A stretch of 64,000 nucleotides of DNA from Pseudarthrobacter sulfonivorans (GTDB taxonomy: Bacteria > Actinomycetota > Actinomycetes > Actinomycetales > Micrococcaceae), in assembly GCF_001484605.1 (NCBI RefSeq), contig NZ_CP013747.1, positions 2,790,001 to 2,854,000 on the forward strand. Reading direction: 5' to 3'. Below are positions 18,517 to 27,401 of this stretch, piece after piece. The notes beneath the pieces were generated by a model. It was not told the origin of the DNA. It did not search any database and saw only the letters and a list, made by a program, of their open reading frames with translations. Every line of letters starts with the position of its first letter. The first letter of the stretch is position 1. The translations under genes and the position numbers were made by a program.

Positions 18517-18900
18517 ATGGCAAAACCGCAGGACCGCCAGTTGGTTGAGCAATGGCGCAGCATCCAGACCACGTACTTCCACACGGCGGGGGCGCTGGAG
18601 CGTGCGCTGGAGTCGAAGTTCAGCATCGGCCTGACGGAGTTTGAAATCCTGGACCTCGTGGCCGAAAGCGCCGACGCGGCATGCCGCATGAAGCAACTCG
18701 GTGAGCGCACGCCCATGACCCAGAGCGCCATGTCCAAGGTGGTGGACCGGCTCGACAAAGCCGGACTGATTTCCCGCCAGTCCTGCGAAGATGACCGGCG
18801 CTCACTGTTCCTGGAACTCACCGACGCTGGCCGCGCGCTCCACAAGCAAGCCGCCATCGAACACCGCGCCCTGCTCAGGGAAAACCTGGGCAAAGACTAA
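18517..18900 (+). CDS. MarR-family transcriptional regulator
   Basis: A 127-residue winged-helix repressor. The recognition region is MKQLGERTPMTQSAMSKVVDRLDKAGLISRQSCEDDRRSLFLELTDAG, with the DDRRS wing typical of MarR. At 127 residues it is a little shorter than the usual 140-150, mainly at the C-terminal dimerisation helix. Divergent from the efflux gene, which it probably represses until a ligand binds. Confidence 0.9.
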   Translation: MAKPQDRQLVEQWRSIQTTYFHTAGALERALESKFSIGLTEFEILDLVAESADAACRMKQLGERTPMTQSAMSKVVDRLDKAGLISRQSCEDDRRSLFLELTDAGRALHKQAAIEHRALLRENLGKD

Positions 18901-19074
18901 CCACCTTTCCGTAGGGAACGGGCCAAGGTTGTCGCGGCCGTCGAGTCAAGTGACGGGGACGACGCGTCCGGTCCGAGGTCGGTAGCTGGCGGTACCCTTC
19001 GCAGCCTGGTCGCAACCTTTGAAGTTCTAGCATGGGGGCCAGGACGAAGACGTCTGTTTTCCAGAGGAGTGACC

Positions 19075-20598
19075 ATGACTGTTTATGTACAGCCCGGCCA
19101 ATCAGGATCCAAGGTCCAGTTCAAGGACCGCTATGAGAACTGGATCGGCGGAGAATGGGTGGCTCCAACGACCGGCCAATACATCGAGAACGTTTCCCCG
19201 GTGAACGGAAAGCAATTCACCGAGGTGGCACGCGGCGCCGCCGCGGACGTTGAGCTCGCACTCGATGCCGCGCACAAGGCCGCACCGGCGTGGGGCAAGG
19301 CTTCGGCCACAGAGCGCGCCGCCGTGCTGAACAAGATCGCCGACCGGATCGACGCGAACCTTGAGATGCTCGCCGTCGCCGAATCGTGGGACAACGGCAA
19401 GCCCATCCGCGAAACGTTGAATGCGGACATTCCGCTCGCTGCGGACCACTTCCGCTACTTTGCCTCCGCCATCCGCGCCCAGGAAGGCCGGCTGTCCCAG
19501 CTCGACGACGACACCACGGCCTACCACTTCCACGAACCCCTCGGCGTCGTGGGCCAGATTATTCCGTGGAATTTCCCCATCCTGATGGCCGTCTGGAAGA
19601 TGGCTCCTGCCCTGGCGGCCGGCAACGCGGTGGTGCTCAAGCCCGCTTCCAACACCCCGGCCTCCATCCTGGTCCTGGCGGAACTCATTGCGGACCTGCT
19701 GCCTGCGGGCCTGCTGAATATCGTCAACGGCTTCGGGGCGGAAGTGGGTAAGCCGCTGGCCTCCAGCCCGCGGATCCGCAAGATCGCGTTCACCGGCGAG
19801 ACCTCCACCGGGCGCTTGATCAGCCAGTACGCCAGCCAGAACCTGATCCCGGTCACCCTGGAACTCGGCGGCAAGAGCCCGAACATCTTCTTCAACGATG
19901 TTGCCGAATCCAACGACGCGTTCTATGACAAGGCGCTGGAGGGCTTCACCCTTTACGCCTTCAACCAGGGCGAAGTCTGCAGCAGCCCCTCCCGTGCCCT
20001 CGTCCAGGACGGTATCTACGATTCCTTCATGGCTGATGCCGTGGCCAGGACAGAACAGATCATCCAGGGCAACCCGCTGGACACCAACACCCAGATCGGC
20101 GCCCAGGCATCCGTGGGCCAGATGGAGAAGATTCTCTCCTACATCGACATCGGACTCGAAGAGGGCGCCACAATTCTGTCCGGCGGTGCACGGACGGAGC
20201 TCGATGGGGACCTGGCCGGCGGCTATTACGTCCAGCCGACCATTTTTGAGGGTCAGAACAGCATGCGGATTTTCCAGGAGGAGATATTCGGCCCGGTGGT
20301 CTCCGTTGCACGCTTCGGCGACTACAAGGACGCAGTCAGCATCGCCAACGACACCCTGTACGGCCTTGGCGCCGGCGTCTGGTCCCGCAACGGCAACGTG
20401 GCCTACCGTGCCGGCCGCGAGATCCAGGCCGGCCGGGTGTGGGTGAACAACTACCACGCCTACCCTGCCGGGGCTGCGTTCGGCGGCTACAAGTCCTCGG
20501 GCATCGGCCGTGAAAACCACTCCATGATGTTGGACCACTACCAGCAGACTAAGAACCTCCTGGTCAGCCACTCAGAGAACAAGCTCGGCTTCTTCTAG
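19075..20598 (+). CDS. NAD-dependent aldehyde dehydrogenase (AldA/ExaC type)
   Basis: A 507-residue cytoplasmic enzyme oxidising aldehydes, probably acetaldehyde-like, to acids. Conserved blocks are [33 protein letters not shown], the Glu in LELGGKSPN, the catalytic Cys in [15 protein letters not shown] and [12 protein letters not shown]. The C-terminal [29 protein letters not shown] is typical of the ExaC/AldA subgroup. ATG 19075 lies 5 nt after AGAGGAG; an in-frame GTG 19069 overlaps that site and is less likely. The next gene starts 57 nt later on the same strand. Confidence 0.94.
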   Translation: MTVYVQPGQSGSKVQFKDRYENWIGGEWVAPTTGQYIENVSPVNGKQFTEVARGAAADVELALDAAHKAAPAWGKASATERAAVLNKIADRIDANLEMLAVAESWDNGKPIRETLNADIPLAADHFRYFASAIRAQEGRLSQLDDDTTAYHFHEPLGVVGQIIPWNFPILMAVWKMAPALAAGNAVVLKPASNTPASILVLAELIADLLPAGLLNIVNGFGAEVGKPLASSPRIRKIAFTGETSTGRLISQYASQNLIPVTLELGGKSPNIFFNDVAESNDAFYDKALEGFTLYAFNQGEVCSSPSRALVQDGIYDSFMADAVARTEQIIQGNPLDTNTQIGAQASVGQMEKILSYIDIGLEEGATILSGGARTELDGDLAGGYYVQPTIFEGQNSMRIFQEEIFGPVVSVARFGDYKDAVSIANDTLYGLGAGVWSRNGNVAYRAGREIQAGRVWVNNYHAYPAGAAFGGYKSSGIGRENHSMMLDHYQQTKNLLVSHSENKLGFF

Positions 20599-20655
20599 CC
20601 CGGGCAGATAGCACAGCTAGCGTTCAACAAACTGGTACCACGAAGGGGCTTTTAC

Positions 20656-21252
20656 ATGACGAGAATGCTGATTATCGGACCTCCCGGTTCCGGAAAAGGA
20701 ACGCAGGCCGAACGGATTTCGGAGCGCCTCGGTGTCGCCGCGGTCTCCACCGGCGACATCTTCCGCGCCAACGTGAAGGGCGAAACTCCTCTTGGCATCG
20801 AGGCCAAGAAGTACATGGACGCCGGGGACTTCGTTCCGGACAGCGTCACCAACAAGATGGTCCGCGACCGCCTCAGCGAGTCCGACGTCGAAAACGGCTT
20901 CCTCCTGGACGGCTACCCGCGCACCACGGCGCAGGTGGGCTACCTTGACGGGATCCTCGCGAACAGCGAAGAAAAGCTCGACGTCGTCCTGCAGCTCACG
21001 GCCGACGACGAGGAACTCGTCTCGCGCCTGTTGGGCCGTGCCAAGGAAACCGGCCGGAGCGACGACAACGAAGCCGTGATCCGCCACCGCCTTGACCTGT
21101 ACCACGAGCAGACCGAGGCCGTTGTGGCCAAGTATGCCGAACGCGGCATCCTGACCCAGGTTGACGGCATCGGCGGCATCGGCGAGGTCACGGACAGAGT
21201 GATGAGCACGCTCGGAGATCTTCTTAAGGTCTCCGCCGTAACCGGACGGTAG
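20656..21252 (+). CDS. adk: Adenylate kinase
   Basis: A 198-residue enzyme for ATP + AMP = 2 ADP. The P-loop is GPPGSGKGT (about residues 8-16), the AMP site is STGDIFRANV and DGYPRTTAQ, and the lid region is short (LLGRAKETGRSDDNEAVIRHRL), the actinobacterial short-lid form. Its location behind an aldehyde dehydrogenase, outside a ribosomal-protein operon, suggests a second paralogue. That would fit AMP recycling by an acyl-CoA synthetase working on the acid product, but no such gene is visible here. Confidence 0.93.
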   Translation: MTRMLIIGPPGSGKGTQAERISERLGVAAVSTGDIFRANVKGETPLGIEAKKYMDAGDFVPDSVTNKMVRDRLSESDVENGFLLDGYPRTTAQVGYLDGILANSEEKLDVVLQLTADDEELVSRLLGRAKETGRSDDNEAVIRHRLDLYHEQTEAVVAKYAERGILTQVDGIGGIGEVTDRVMSTLGDLLKVSAVTGR

Positions 21253-21288
21253 TACTCAACCGCCCGCACCGCTGATGAGTAGCGGTGA

Positions 21289-21330
21289 TCGAGCCTGTCG
21301 GAAACCACCACCGGAATCCGACAGGCTCGA
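21289..21330. terminator. Bidirectional hairpin between adk and lacI
   Basis: Perfect 14-bp arms TCGAGCCTGTCGGA / TCCGACAGGCTCGA with a 14-nt loop separate two convergent genes. Confidence 0.8.
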
Positions 21331-21393
21331 CCTGGCTGTCCGGGCGAACGCACGGCTCGTTGGACGGCGGCACTGGCCAATTCCTGGGTGCGG

Positions 21394-22473
21394 CTATGCG
21401 GGGGCCAGAGCCCGCACCGAGTTTCGTTCCACGGTGGGACAGTGGATTTTTGTGGGGTCAGCGGCCGGTGCTTCTTCAAGGCCCAGGAGCATCCGCACTC
21501 CGGCTGCGCCCAGTTCGTAGTGGGGGAGAGCCACGGTGGAAAGCGGGGGCCGGACGTGGGCGGCGATGACTTCCTGGTTATCGAATCCCACCACTGCTAT
21601 GTCCTCGGGGATGGAGAGCCCGTGCTCGCGTAGCCCGTCGTATAGCCCCATCGCCATTCGGTCGTTATAGCAGTACACGGCAGTGGCTTCGCGCTTGAGG
21701 AGTTCCTCGGTCGCTCCGTACCCGCCTTCCTGGTCTGGGTAGGCTTCCAAGACCAGGCCCGCGTCGAACGGGATGCCTTCCGCTTCCAGCGCTTCCCTGT
21801 AGCCCTGGAGTCGTCCGTCCTTAGCCGGGGCCGGGATGGTGGCGTTGATGAAGGCGATCCGGCGGTGGCCGTGTTTCAGCAGGATCTCCGTGGCTGAACG
21901 GCCGCCCTGTATTTCATCCGGGACCACGGCCCGGGAGCCTGGTTCCGTGGAAAAGCAGTTGACGAGGACGAAGTCCGACTCCTTAAGGGAGGCCGGGATG
22001 TCGGTGGGCCGGTGGAACCAGGTGGAGTAGAGGATTCCGCGCACCTTGTATTCGAGCATCATGGCAATCGCGTCCGTCTCCAGCTCGCGGTTGCCTTCGG
22101 TGTTGGCGATGAGAAGTGCGTAGCCGTGCTTCCAGGCTTCATCCTGGGCGCCGTGGATGATCTGGCCGGCAAAAGGGGTGGTGGCAATGGCATCGGCTAC
22201 GAGCCCGATGAACCGCGAACTCCCGCTGACCAGGGTTTGCGCCATGGCATTCGGCCGATAGCCCAGGTCCCGGATGGCGTCCCGCACGCGCTGGCGGGTT
22301 TCGTCGGATATCCGGGCAGTCTTTTTCTTGTTCACTACCAGGGAGACGGTGGCAGTCGAAACGCCCGCGGCCTCGGCTACCTGCCGGAGCGTGACGGGTT
22401 GAGGGCGCCCGGGACGTTCGAGGGGTGCAGCCGCACCCAGTGGTGTGACAGAACTATTCTCCTGCGAATTCAT
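21394..22473 (-). CDS. LacI-family repressor of the fructan/sucrose operon
   Basis: A 359-residue regulator. The N-terminal helix-turn-helix is VTLRQVAEAAGVSTATVSLVVNKKK, with hinge helix YRPNAMAQTLVSG, followed by a periplasmic-binding-like sugar domain (DGRLQGYREALEAEGI, VVGFDNQEVIAAHVRPPLSTV). ATG 22473 has AAGGAGGG at 4 nt; the frame opens 14 codons earlier inside the end of the permease gene. As last gene of the ABC-GH32 operon it would autoregulate. The four 17-bp near-identical boxes before the two GH32 genes contain the LacI-type AARCGTTT core and are its likely targets. Confidence 0.93.
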   Translation of the reverse strand: MNSQENSSVTPLGAAAPLERPGRPQPVTLRQVAEAAGVSTATVSLVVNKKKTARISDETRQRVRDAIRDLGYRPNAMAQTLVSGSSRFIGLVADAIATTPFAGQIIHGAQDEAWKHGYALLIANTEGNRELETDAIAMMLEYKVRGILYSTWFHRPTDIPASLKESDFVLVNCFSTEPGSRAVVPDEIQGGRSATEILLKHGHRRIAFINATIPAPAKDGRLQGYREALEAEGIPFDAGLVLEAYPDQEGGYGATEELLKREATAVYCYNDRMAMGLYDGLREHGLSIPEDIAVVGFDNQEVIAAHVRPPLSTVALPHYELGAAGVRMLLGLEEAPAADPTKIHCPTVERNSVRALAPA

Positions 22474-22511
22474 GAGCCCTCCTTGAGGAGTATATCCGGC
22501 TGTTCCTGCTG

Positions 22512-23417
22512 TCATCCCTTGCTCCCACCGCTCTCCAGGCCTTGGATCATGGCTTTGTTCAGCACGAGGAAGACCAGCAGCAGGGGCGTGATGGTGATGC
22601 AGACGGCGGCAAACGTGGCCGTCCAGTCCGTCTTTCCCATGGCGCCGATGTAGTTCTGCAGGCCCAGTGGAATGGTCTTCAGTTCTTCGGAAAGGACGAA
22701 GGTGTTGGCGAAGATGAAATCGTTCCAGATGAAGATGCTGTTGACCAGGACGACCGTCACGACGGTATTTACCGAAAGGGGCAGCGTGATGAGTCCGAAG
22801 ATCCGGTATGGACCTGCTCCGTCAAGGGACGCGGCCTCGTACGTTTCCCGGGGGATGTATTCAAAGAACGACGAGAAAAGGTAGATCGACATCGGAAGGG
22901 CGAAGCCGGCCAGGGGAATGATCATCGACGGGTAGGTGTCGAGCAGGTTGATGGTTGAGTAGTCGATGAAGAGCGGCACGAGAGCGATCTGGACGGGCAC
23001 GATGATGCCGACCAGGAAAAGGCTGCGGACGAACTTGCTGAACCGGAACCCGAGGACCTGCAACGCATAGGCTGCCATCATTCCCAGCAGCACAATCAGG
23101 ACATTGGCTCCCATGGTGACGATGAAACTGTTCAGGATGTTCAACCAGAGGTTGCCCGTCTCGAAGGCGCGGGCGTAGTTCTCCCACGTCAGGGACTTTG
23201 GCAGCGCGAAGGGGTCGCCGGTCGCGAAGTCGTGTTCGGTGCGGAGGCTGGTGATGAAAAGCCAGGCGAGAGGGTAGACCTGCACGATGACGATGAGGGC
23301 GATAAGCACTCTTGACAGGGTGCTGTGAAGGCTGGGCGGCTTGCGGCGGCGGAGCGGCGGCAGGCTGTCTGATGGGACTGCCACAGGCCTGGTGATCGGA
23401 GCTGCCGGCGCGGTCAT
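22512..23417 (-). CDS. Carbohydrate ABC transporter permease (MalG-like)
   Basis: A 301-residue inner-membrane subunit of a CUT1-family sugar importer. About six hydrophobic helices are visible. The EAA loop reads YEAASLDGAGPYRIFGLITLPLS near residues 210-232, and the C-terminal WTATFAAVCITITPLLLVFLVLNKAMIQGLESGGSKG is typical. ATG 23417 overlaps the stop of the preceding permease by 4 nt; the frame is open further upstream but the extension is His/Pro/Arg-rich antisense-like sequence. No cognate ATPase is encoded here, so a shared MsiK-type ATPase is presumably used, as is common in actinobacteria. Confidence 0.93.
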   Translation of the reverse strand: MTAPAAPITRPVAVPSDSLPPLRRRKPPSLHSTLSRVLIALIVIVQVYPLAWLFITSLRTEHDFATGDPFALPKSLTWENYARAFETGNLWLNILNSFIVTMGANVLIVLLGMMAAYALQVLGFRFSKFVRSLFLVGIIVPVQIALVPLFIDYSTINLLDTYPSMIIPLAGFALPMSIYLFSSFFEYIPRETYEAASLDGAGPYRIFGLITLPLSVNTVVTVVLVNSIFIWNDFIFANTFVLSEELKTIPLGLQNYIGAMGKTDWTATFAAVCITITPLLLVFLVLNKAMIQGLESGGSKG

Positions 23418-24295
23418 GCGTCCGCCTTTCGTTTGAGCAGGAAGAGGATGAGCCCTACGGCCACCAGGCACTCGACAACGATGAATACGGCGATGGTGCT
23501 GGCGTATCCGAAGTCGGTGCTCGAGAAGGCCGTCTTGTACATGTAGGTGGTCAGCAGCTCCGAGGACTGTCCGGGGCCGCCGTTGGTCATGAGGTAGGGG
23601 ATGTCGAATCCGCGCAGGCCGTAGGTGGTTGCCATGATCGTGGTAGTGATCCAGACGGGCATGATGTGCGGGAAGCGGATCTTGGTGAACAGTTGCCACC
23701 GCGAGGCGCCGTCGAGGCGGGCCGCCTCCTCAAGTTCCTGCGGGACGGACAGCAGCGCCGCGTAGATGATGAGCATGTACAGGCCGGTGAACCGCCACCC
23801 TTCCGGAGCCGATACTGCGGTGAGCACGGTGTTGATGTCCGAGAGCCAGGGCCGTTCAAGGGCGCCGAGGCCGATCCAGTGCAGGAGCTGGTTGAGCAGG
23901 CCAACCGGTTCGATCGAGTAGATGCGCACGAAGAGGAACGCGATGGCCACGGTGGAGATCACCGCCGGCAGCAGGTAGAGGGTCTTGATGAGCTCGCGGC
24001 CGCGTCGCATTGAGGTGAGGAGGCTGGCCACGAGCAGGGCGCCGCCGAGCTGCAGCACCAGGCAGATGGCGAGATATCCGAGGGCGTTGAAGAAGGAGCG
24101 CCAGAAGATGTCGTCTGCGGTGAGCATCCGCACGTAGTTGGCGAGCCCTACGAACTCCATGTCGCTGATGCCGTTCCAGGAGAAGAAGCTGAGGAACATC
24201 GACTGCACGATGGGGAACAGCACGGCGACGCAGTAAAGGAGCAACGGTGGGAGCAGGAACACCAGGACAGAAAGTCGTGACCTGTTGGGGAGCAT
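23414..24295 (-). CDS. Carbohydrate ABC transporter permease (MalF-like)
   Basis: A 293-residue membrane subunit pairing with the MalG-like protein. The N-terminus has LVFLLPPLLLYCVAVLFPIVQSMFLSFFSWNG, typical of UgpA/MalF-type permeases, and the EAA loop reads LEEAARLDGASRWQLFTKIRFPHI near residues 190-215. GAAAGG lies 7 nt before the ATG. A stable hairpin separates it from the binding-protein gene upstream, probably lowering permease relative to binding-protein expression. Confidence 0.93.
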   Translation of the reverse strand: MLPNRSRLSVLVFLLPPLLLYCVAVLFPIVQSMFLSFFSWNGISDMEFVGLANYVRMLTADDIFWRSFFNALGYLAICLVLQLGGALLVASLLTSMRRGRELIKTLYLLPAVISTVAIAFLFVRIYSIEPVGLLNQLLHWIGLGALERPWLSDINTVLTAVSAPEGWRFTGLYMLIIYAALLSVPQELEEAARLDGASRWQLFTKIRFPHIMPVWITTTIMATTYGLRGFDIPYLMTNGGPGQSSELLTTYMYKTAFSSTDFGYASTIAVFIVVECLVAVGLILFLLKRKADA

Positions 24296-24309
24296 GGCTA
24301 GGCCTTTCG

Positions 24310-24337
24310 GGTGGGGGCCGCAGCCGCAGCCCCCACC
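24310..24337 (-). terminator. Attenuating hairpin after the sugar-binding protein gene
   Basis: 9-bp arms GGTGGGGGC / GCCCCCACC with a 10-nt loop sit 7 nt beyond the binding-protein stop, between it and the permeases. Position is typical of partial terminators in CUT1 operons. Confidence 0.65.
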
Positions 24338-24344
24338 GCTGTGA

Positions 24345-25679
24345 TTACTTGAAGAACTTCGGGGCGTTCTGCGCGATGGTGCTGTCCATCGTGCTGGTGA
24401 ACTGTTCGGGCGTGATGTTGCCCTGGACGAGGAGCACTAGCTCCTGCTGCAGCCGGCCGTTGGTTGTCGGGTCAAGCTGGGTGTCCCACGGCATGGCCTG
24501 CTTGCCCCCGAGGTCGTTGGCCTTCTCCAGGGCCTTCTTGTACAAGGGTGTGGCGTTGGCCGGCAGGGCGGTCTCCACATTGGTGGTCGGCGAGAGCGCA
24601 CCGGTGGCCGCGTATTCGGCCGGGTACTTCTTCAGCGCGAACTTCAGGAAGTCGCTGACCAGCGGGTCGTAGGTCTTGGAGTTGACGGCCATTCCAATGC
24701 CCGACGGCGACACGAACTCGTTTGCCGCCGTGACGGATCCTGCAGTGGTTGGCAAGGTGAAGAAATCGATGTCCTCGCGCACTTCAGGATTCAGCTTGTC
24801 CGTTGCCAGGCTGGGCAGCTCCCAGGTGCCGATGTTGTACATCGCTGCCTGGCCGGAGGTGAACTGGTTCTGGGCGTCGGAGTAGCCCTGCGATGAGAAG
24901 CCATCCTGGAAGCACTTGGCCTTGCCGAGCGCCGCCAGCCATTCGACGGTCTTCTGGCCTGCGGGGTCAGAGAACTTCGCTTCGCCCTTCTTGAGCTTCT
25001 GGATGAAGTCCGGCCCGGCTTCACGGAACGGCTGGTAGGCGACGTACCGCTCGAGCGGCCACTGGTCCTGGCCGTCGATGGCGATGGGGGTGATGCCGGC
25101 ATCGCGCAGGGCGGTGCACATGGCGGGGATGTCATCGAGGGACTTCGGGACGGCGACCCCGGCCTTCTGCAGCAGGGCTTTGTTGTACCAGACGAACTCC
25201 AGCTCGAACTGGAACGGGATCATGTTCAGGGACCCGTCGTCGAACCGTTGGTAGTCCAGCGCGCTGGGCCGGTAGTCGTCGTAGACGTCCAGGGACTTCA
25301 GCAGCTTTTCGGCGTCGACCATTTTGCCTTGTTTGGCCAGCTGTTGGGCGAAGGGCGTGGCGTCGGTGTCGAAGAGCTCGGGGAGTTTGTTGGCCGCGGC
25401 CAGCGTCTCGAGCTTTTGGATGTAGGAGGGCCGGTCGGGAGTGGTGATGAGCTTCAGTTCGAAGCCCGGGTGGTCTTTGGCGTACTCGTCCGCCAGCTTC
25501 TTCATGATGTTGATGACGGCCCCGTCGGCCGGCCGCGAAAGCAGCCACGAGATTTCACGGGCTTTGATTTCCCCGGTGGGGCTGACGTTGGAAGGGTCAC
25601 TGGACCCTCCGCCGCCGCAGGCTGTCAAAGCCAGGGCGGTGACGGCTGCGACAGCGGCAGCACGGAAGAGTTTTTTCAT
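24345..25679 (-). CDS. Carbohydrate ABC transporter substrate-binding lipoprotein
   Basis: A 444-residue extracellular binding protein. The signal MKKLFRAAAVAAVTALALTACGGGG has a lipobox TACG, so the protein is a lipoprotein. The mature part shows the SBP_bac_1 fold pattern: ISWLLSRPADGAVINIMKKLADEYAKDHPGFELKLI, LFDTDATPFAQQLAKQGKM, and a hinge segment WYNKALLQKAGVAVPKSLDD. AAGGAG lies about 10 nt upstream of the ATG. The frame continues far upstream without a conserved start. With the flanking GH32 genes the expected ligand is a fructo-oligosaccharide, sucrose or levan fragment (inference). Confidence 0.94.
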   Translation of the reverse strand: MKKLFRAAAVAAVTALALTACGGGGSSDPSNVSPTGEIKAREISWLLSRPADGAVINIMKKLADEYAKDHPGFELKLITTPDRPSYIQKLETLAAANKLPELFDTDATPFAQQLAKQGKMVDAEKLLKSLDVYDDYRPSALDYQRFDDGSLNMIPFQFELEFVWYNKALLQKAGVAVPKSLDDIPAMCTALRDAGITPIAIDGQDQWPLERYVAYQPFREAGPDFIQKLKKGEAKFSDPAGQKTVEWLAALGKAKCFQDGFSSQGYSDAQNQFTSGQAAMYNIGTWELPSLATDKLNPEVREDIDFFTLPTTAGSVTAANEFVSPSGIGMAVNSKTYDPLVSDFLKFALKKYPAEYAATGALSPTTNVETALPANATPLYKKALEKANDLGGKQAMPWDTQLDPTTNGRLQQELVLLVQGNITPEQFTSTMDSTIAQNAPKFFK

Positions 25680-25725
25680 GAGGGCAATCTCCTTTGATTG
25701 GAACGGAGGTGAGGGTGGTGTGTAT

Positions 25726-27162
25726 TTAGTTGTCGGTGCGCTGACGTATTTGAAGTTCAGTGACGGTGACGGATCCTTCGCCGGCGAAAACGCCGATCCG
25801 CCCCGCGGGCAAGTCGTAGATCCTGGTGCTGAGGGCCACCTGCCGGTCCAGGACGGCAACGCAGATGTCGCCGTCGACGATGACTTCCAGGGTGTGTTCG
25901 CCGGGGGACAGGTCGCACGGGCGTTCCAACTCGATGTGGAACGGAATGTCGCCGGAGACATGCCATTGCGCGTCTCCGGTGCTGGTCCTTGGCCATCGGT
26001 CGAAGACGAGCCTGCCGCGCTTCGGTTCCAGGCGCAGCACGTAGGACTGGTCACCGTCTGGCCCTGAGCGCAGCAGCAGACCGCATTCCGTTGTCCCGGG
26101 GGCAATGTCCAGCACTGCCTTCGCGTAAAACTGGCTGGGCAGTTCTTCCTCCGAGACGAGGGCGGTGTAGCCGTCCGGGACGTTGAGCCGGGTGGGCAGT
26201 TCGTGAGCCAGGGACACCGGGACGTCCTCCCAGAAGCTGTCCACCAGTTCATCGGCGAAGGCGAACCCGAGCGTTCCGTCCGCATTTTGGCGGGCTTCCA
26301 GGACGGACATCGTGCCTGCCCACTGCCAGGGTCCGTCGTCGCGGTTGCCTTCCTTGCTGGCGATCCAGCCGAAAAAGAAGCGGCGTCCGTCCCGCTCCGC
26401 GGTCTTTGAGGCGTAGTAGGCGCGCCCGTCGATGCTGTCCAGGTCCGGTACCGTCCACGGGCCGTCGGGGCTCTTGGCCATGCGGTACCGGGTGGTGAAC
26501 GATTCGGAGAACTCCGAGTAGACCATGTACCACCAGTCACCCCACGCGAAGACATCCGGGCATTCATGCGTGATGTAGCGGCGCGGATCCCAGAACGGTT
26601 CGGTGTGCCGCCAGTTCATCAGGTCATCGGACACGCACTGGGCAATGACGCCGCGGCGGCGTTCAGGTCCTGTGGAGTGCCGTGCCGCCAGCAGCATCCG
26701 CCACTGGCCTGCGGCCTCATCCCGGAAGACGAACGGATCCCGCCAGTCCCCGGACTCAAAGCCGTCCGGGGGGCCGAAAGTGAGCTCGGGGTGCTTCACC
26801 CAGGTCTGCATACCATCGGTGCTCGTGGCCTGCATGACCAGTTGCAGGGGAACGCCGTCCGGTCCGAGGTTCCGTGGGTTCTGTCCCGTGTAGAACAGGC
26901 GGTGGTTGCCGCTTTCATCGACGACGACGCTGCCCGTGTAAGCGTTGAAGTCCAGGTCGGTGTCGCTTCCGTGGTGGAGCGAAACACCCTGGTCCGCAAA
27001 CTGCGTGAGGTCTTTGGTGGTGACCAGGTTCCACGAGGTTCCCGGCTTCGGGTCTGAGCGGACCTCGTGAAGGTAGAAGAGCCAGAACTCCCCGTCCTTC
27101 TCGAAGGGGATAAGATCGCCAACCCATCCATCGGAGGGCTGGAAGAAAACTGAGCGTTTCAT
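25726..27162 (-). CDS. Intracellular GH32 beta-fructosidase
   Basis: A 478-residue five-bladed propeller plus beta-sandwich enzyme without signal peptide. The first blade reads GWVGDLIPFEKDGEFWLFYLHE, where the Asp replaces the Asp of the classic WMNDPNG nucleophile motif, as in one GH32 clade. SGDWRDPFVFRDE holds the transition-state stabilising RDP, and THECPDVFAWGDWW the acid/base Glu of the EC motif. The C-terminal sandwich ends ILDRQVALSTRIYDLPAGRIGVF. ATG 27162 is chosen; GTG 27168 is an alternative with a closer GGA. First gene of the ABC operon, so it would hydrolyse imported fructosides. Confidence 0.92.
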   Translation of the reverse strand: MKRSVFFQPSDGWVGDLIPFEKDGEFWLFYLHEVRSDPKPGTSWNLVTTKDLTQFADQGVSLHHGSDTDLDFNAYTGSVVVDESGNHRLFYTGQNPRNLGPDGVPLQLVMQATSTDGMQTWVKHPELTFGPPDGFESGDWRDPFVFRDEAAGQWRMLLAARHSTGPERRRGVIAQCVSDDLMNWRHTEPFWDPRRYITHECPDVFAWGDWWYMVYSEFSESFTTRYRMAKSPDGPWTVPDLDSIDGRAYYASKTAERDGRRFFFGWIASKEGNRDDGPWQWAGTMSVLEARQNADGTLGFAFADELVDSFWEDVPVSLAHELPTRLNVPDGYTALVSEEELPSQFYAKAVLDIAPGTTECGLLLRSGPDGDQSYVLRLEPKRGRLVFDRWPRTSTGDAQWHVSGDIPFHIELERPCDLSPGEHTLEVIVDGDICVAVLDRQVALSTRIYDLPAGRIGVFAGEGSVTVTELQIRQRTDN

Positions 27163-27182
27163 CGGCACTGATGTCCATTTCT

Positions 27183-27243
27183 GCTAAAACGTTTGATCAC
27201 CTGTAATCTAGCCCCAATCGGAATTCTGATCAAGCGTTTTAGC
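27183..27243. promoter_or_regulatory. Paired LacI operators before the intracellular GH32 gene
   Basis: Box 1 at 27183-27199 reads GCTAAAACGTTTGATCA. Box 2 at 27227-27243 reads TGATCAAGCGTTTTAGC, the inverse complement of box 1 with one change. Each has the A-A-R-C-G-T-T-T core of LacI operators. They start 44 bp apart, just upstream of the operon start. Confidence 0.85.
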
Positions 27244-27401
27244 AAAAGTTTAGTTTATTCTTTCGCTGGTCTTAATCCGGAAGATGCGGACAGCGCGGAA
27301 GCAGCCTCATACTTCCCACGGACCCGGTTCCCGAAGCTTCGGACGACACAGCACTGCCGGCCGACAGGAAGCTCCTGGGGGCCGGCAGTCTGGTTCAGGT
27401 C

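Noticed and set aside
19102..20571. 489-codon antisense frame within the aldehyde dehydrogenase
   Set aside because: Shadow of a highly conserved ALDH with intact catalytic residues.
24345..26567. Extension of the sugar-binding protein into a 740-residue protein
   Set aside because: The added part lies antiphase within GH32; the lipoprotein signal at 25679 with AAGGAG marks the real start.
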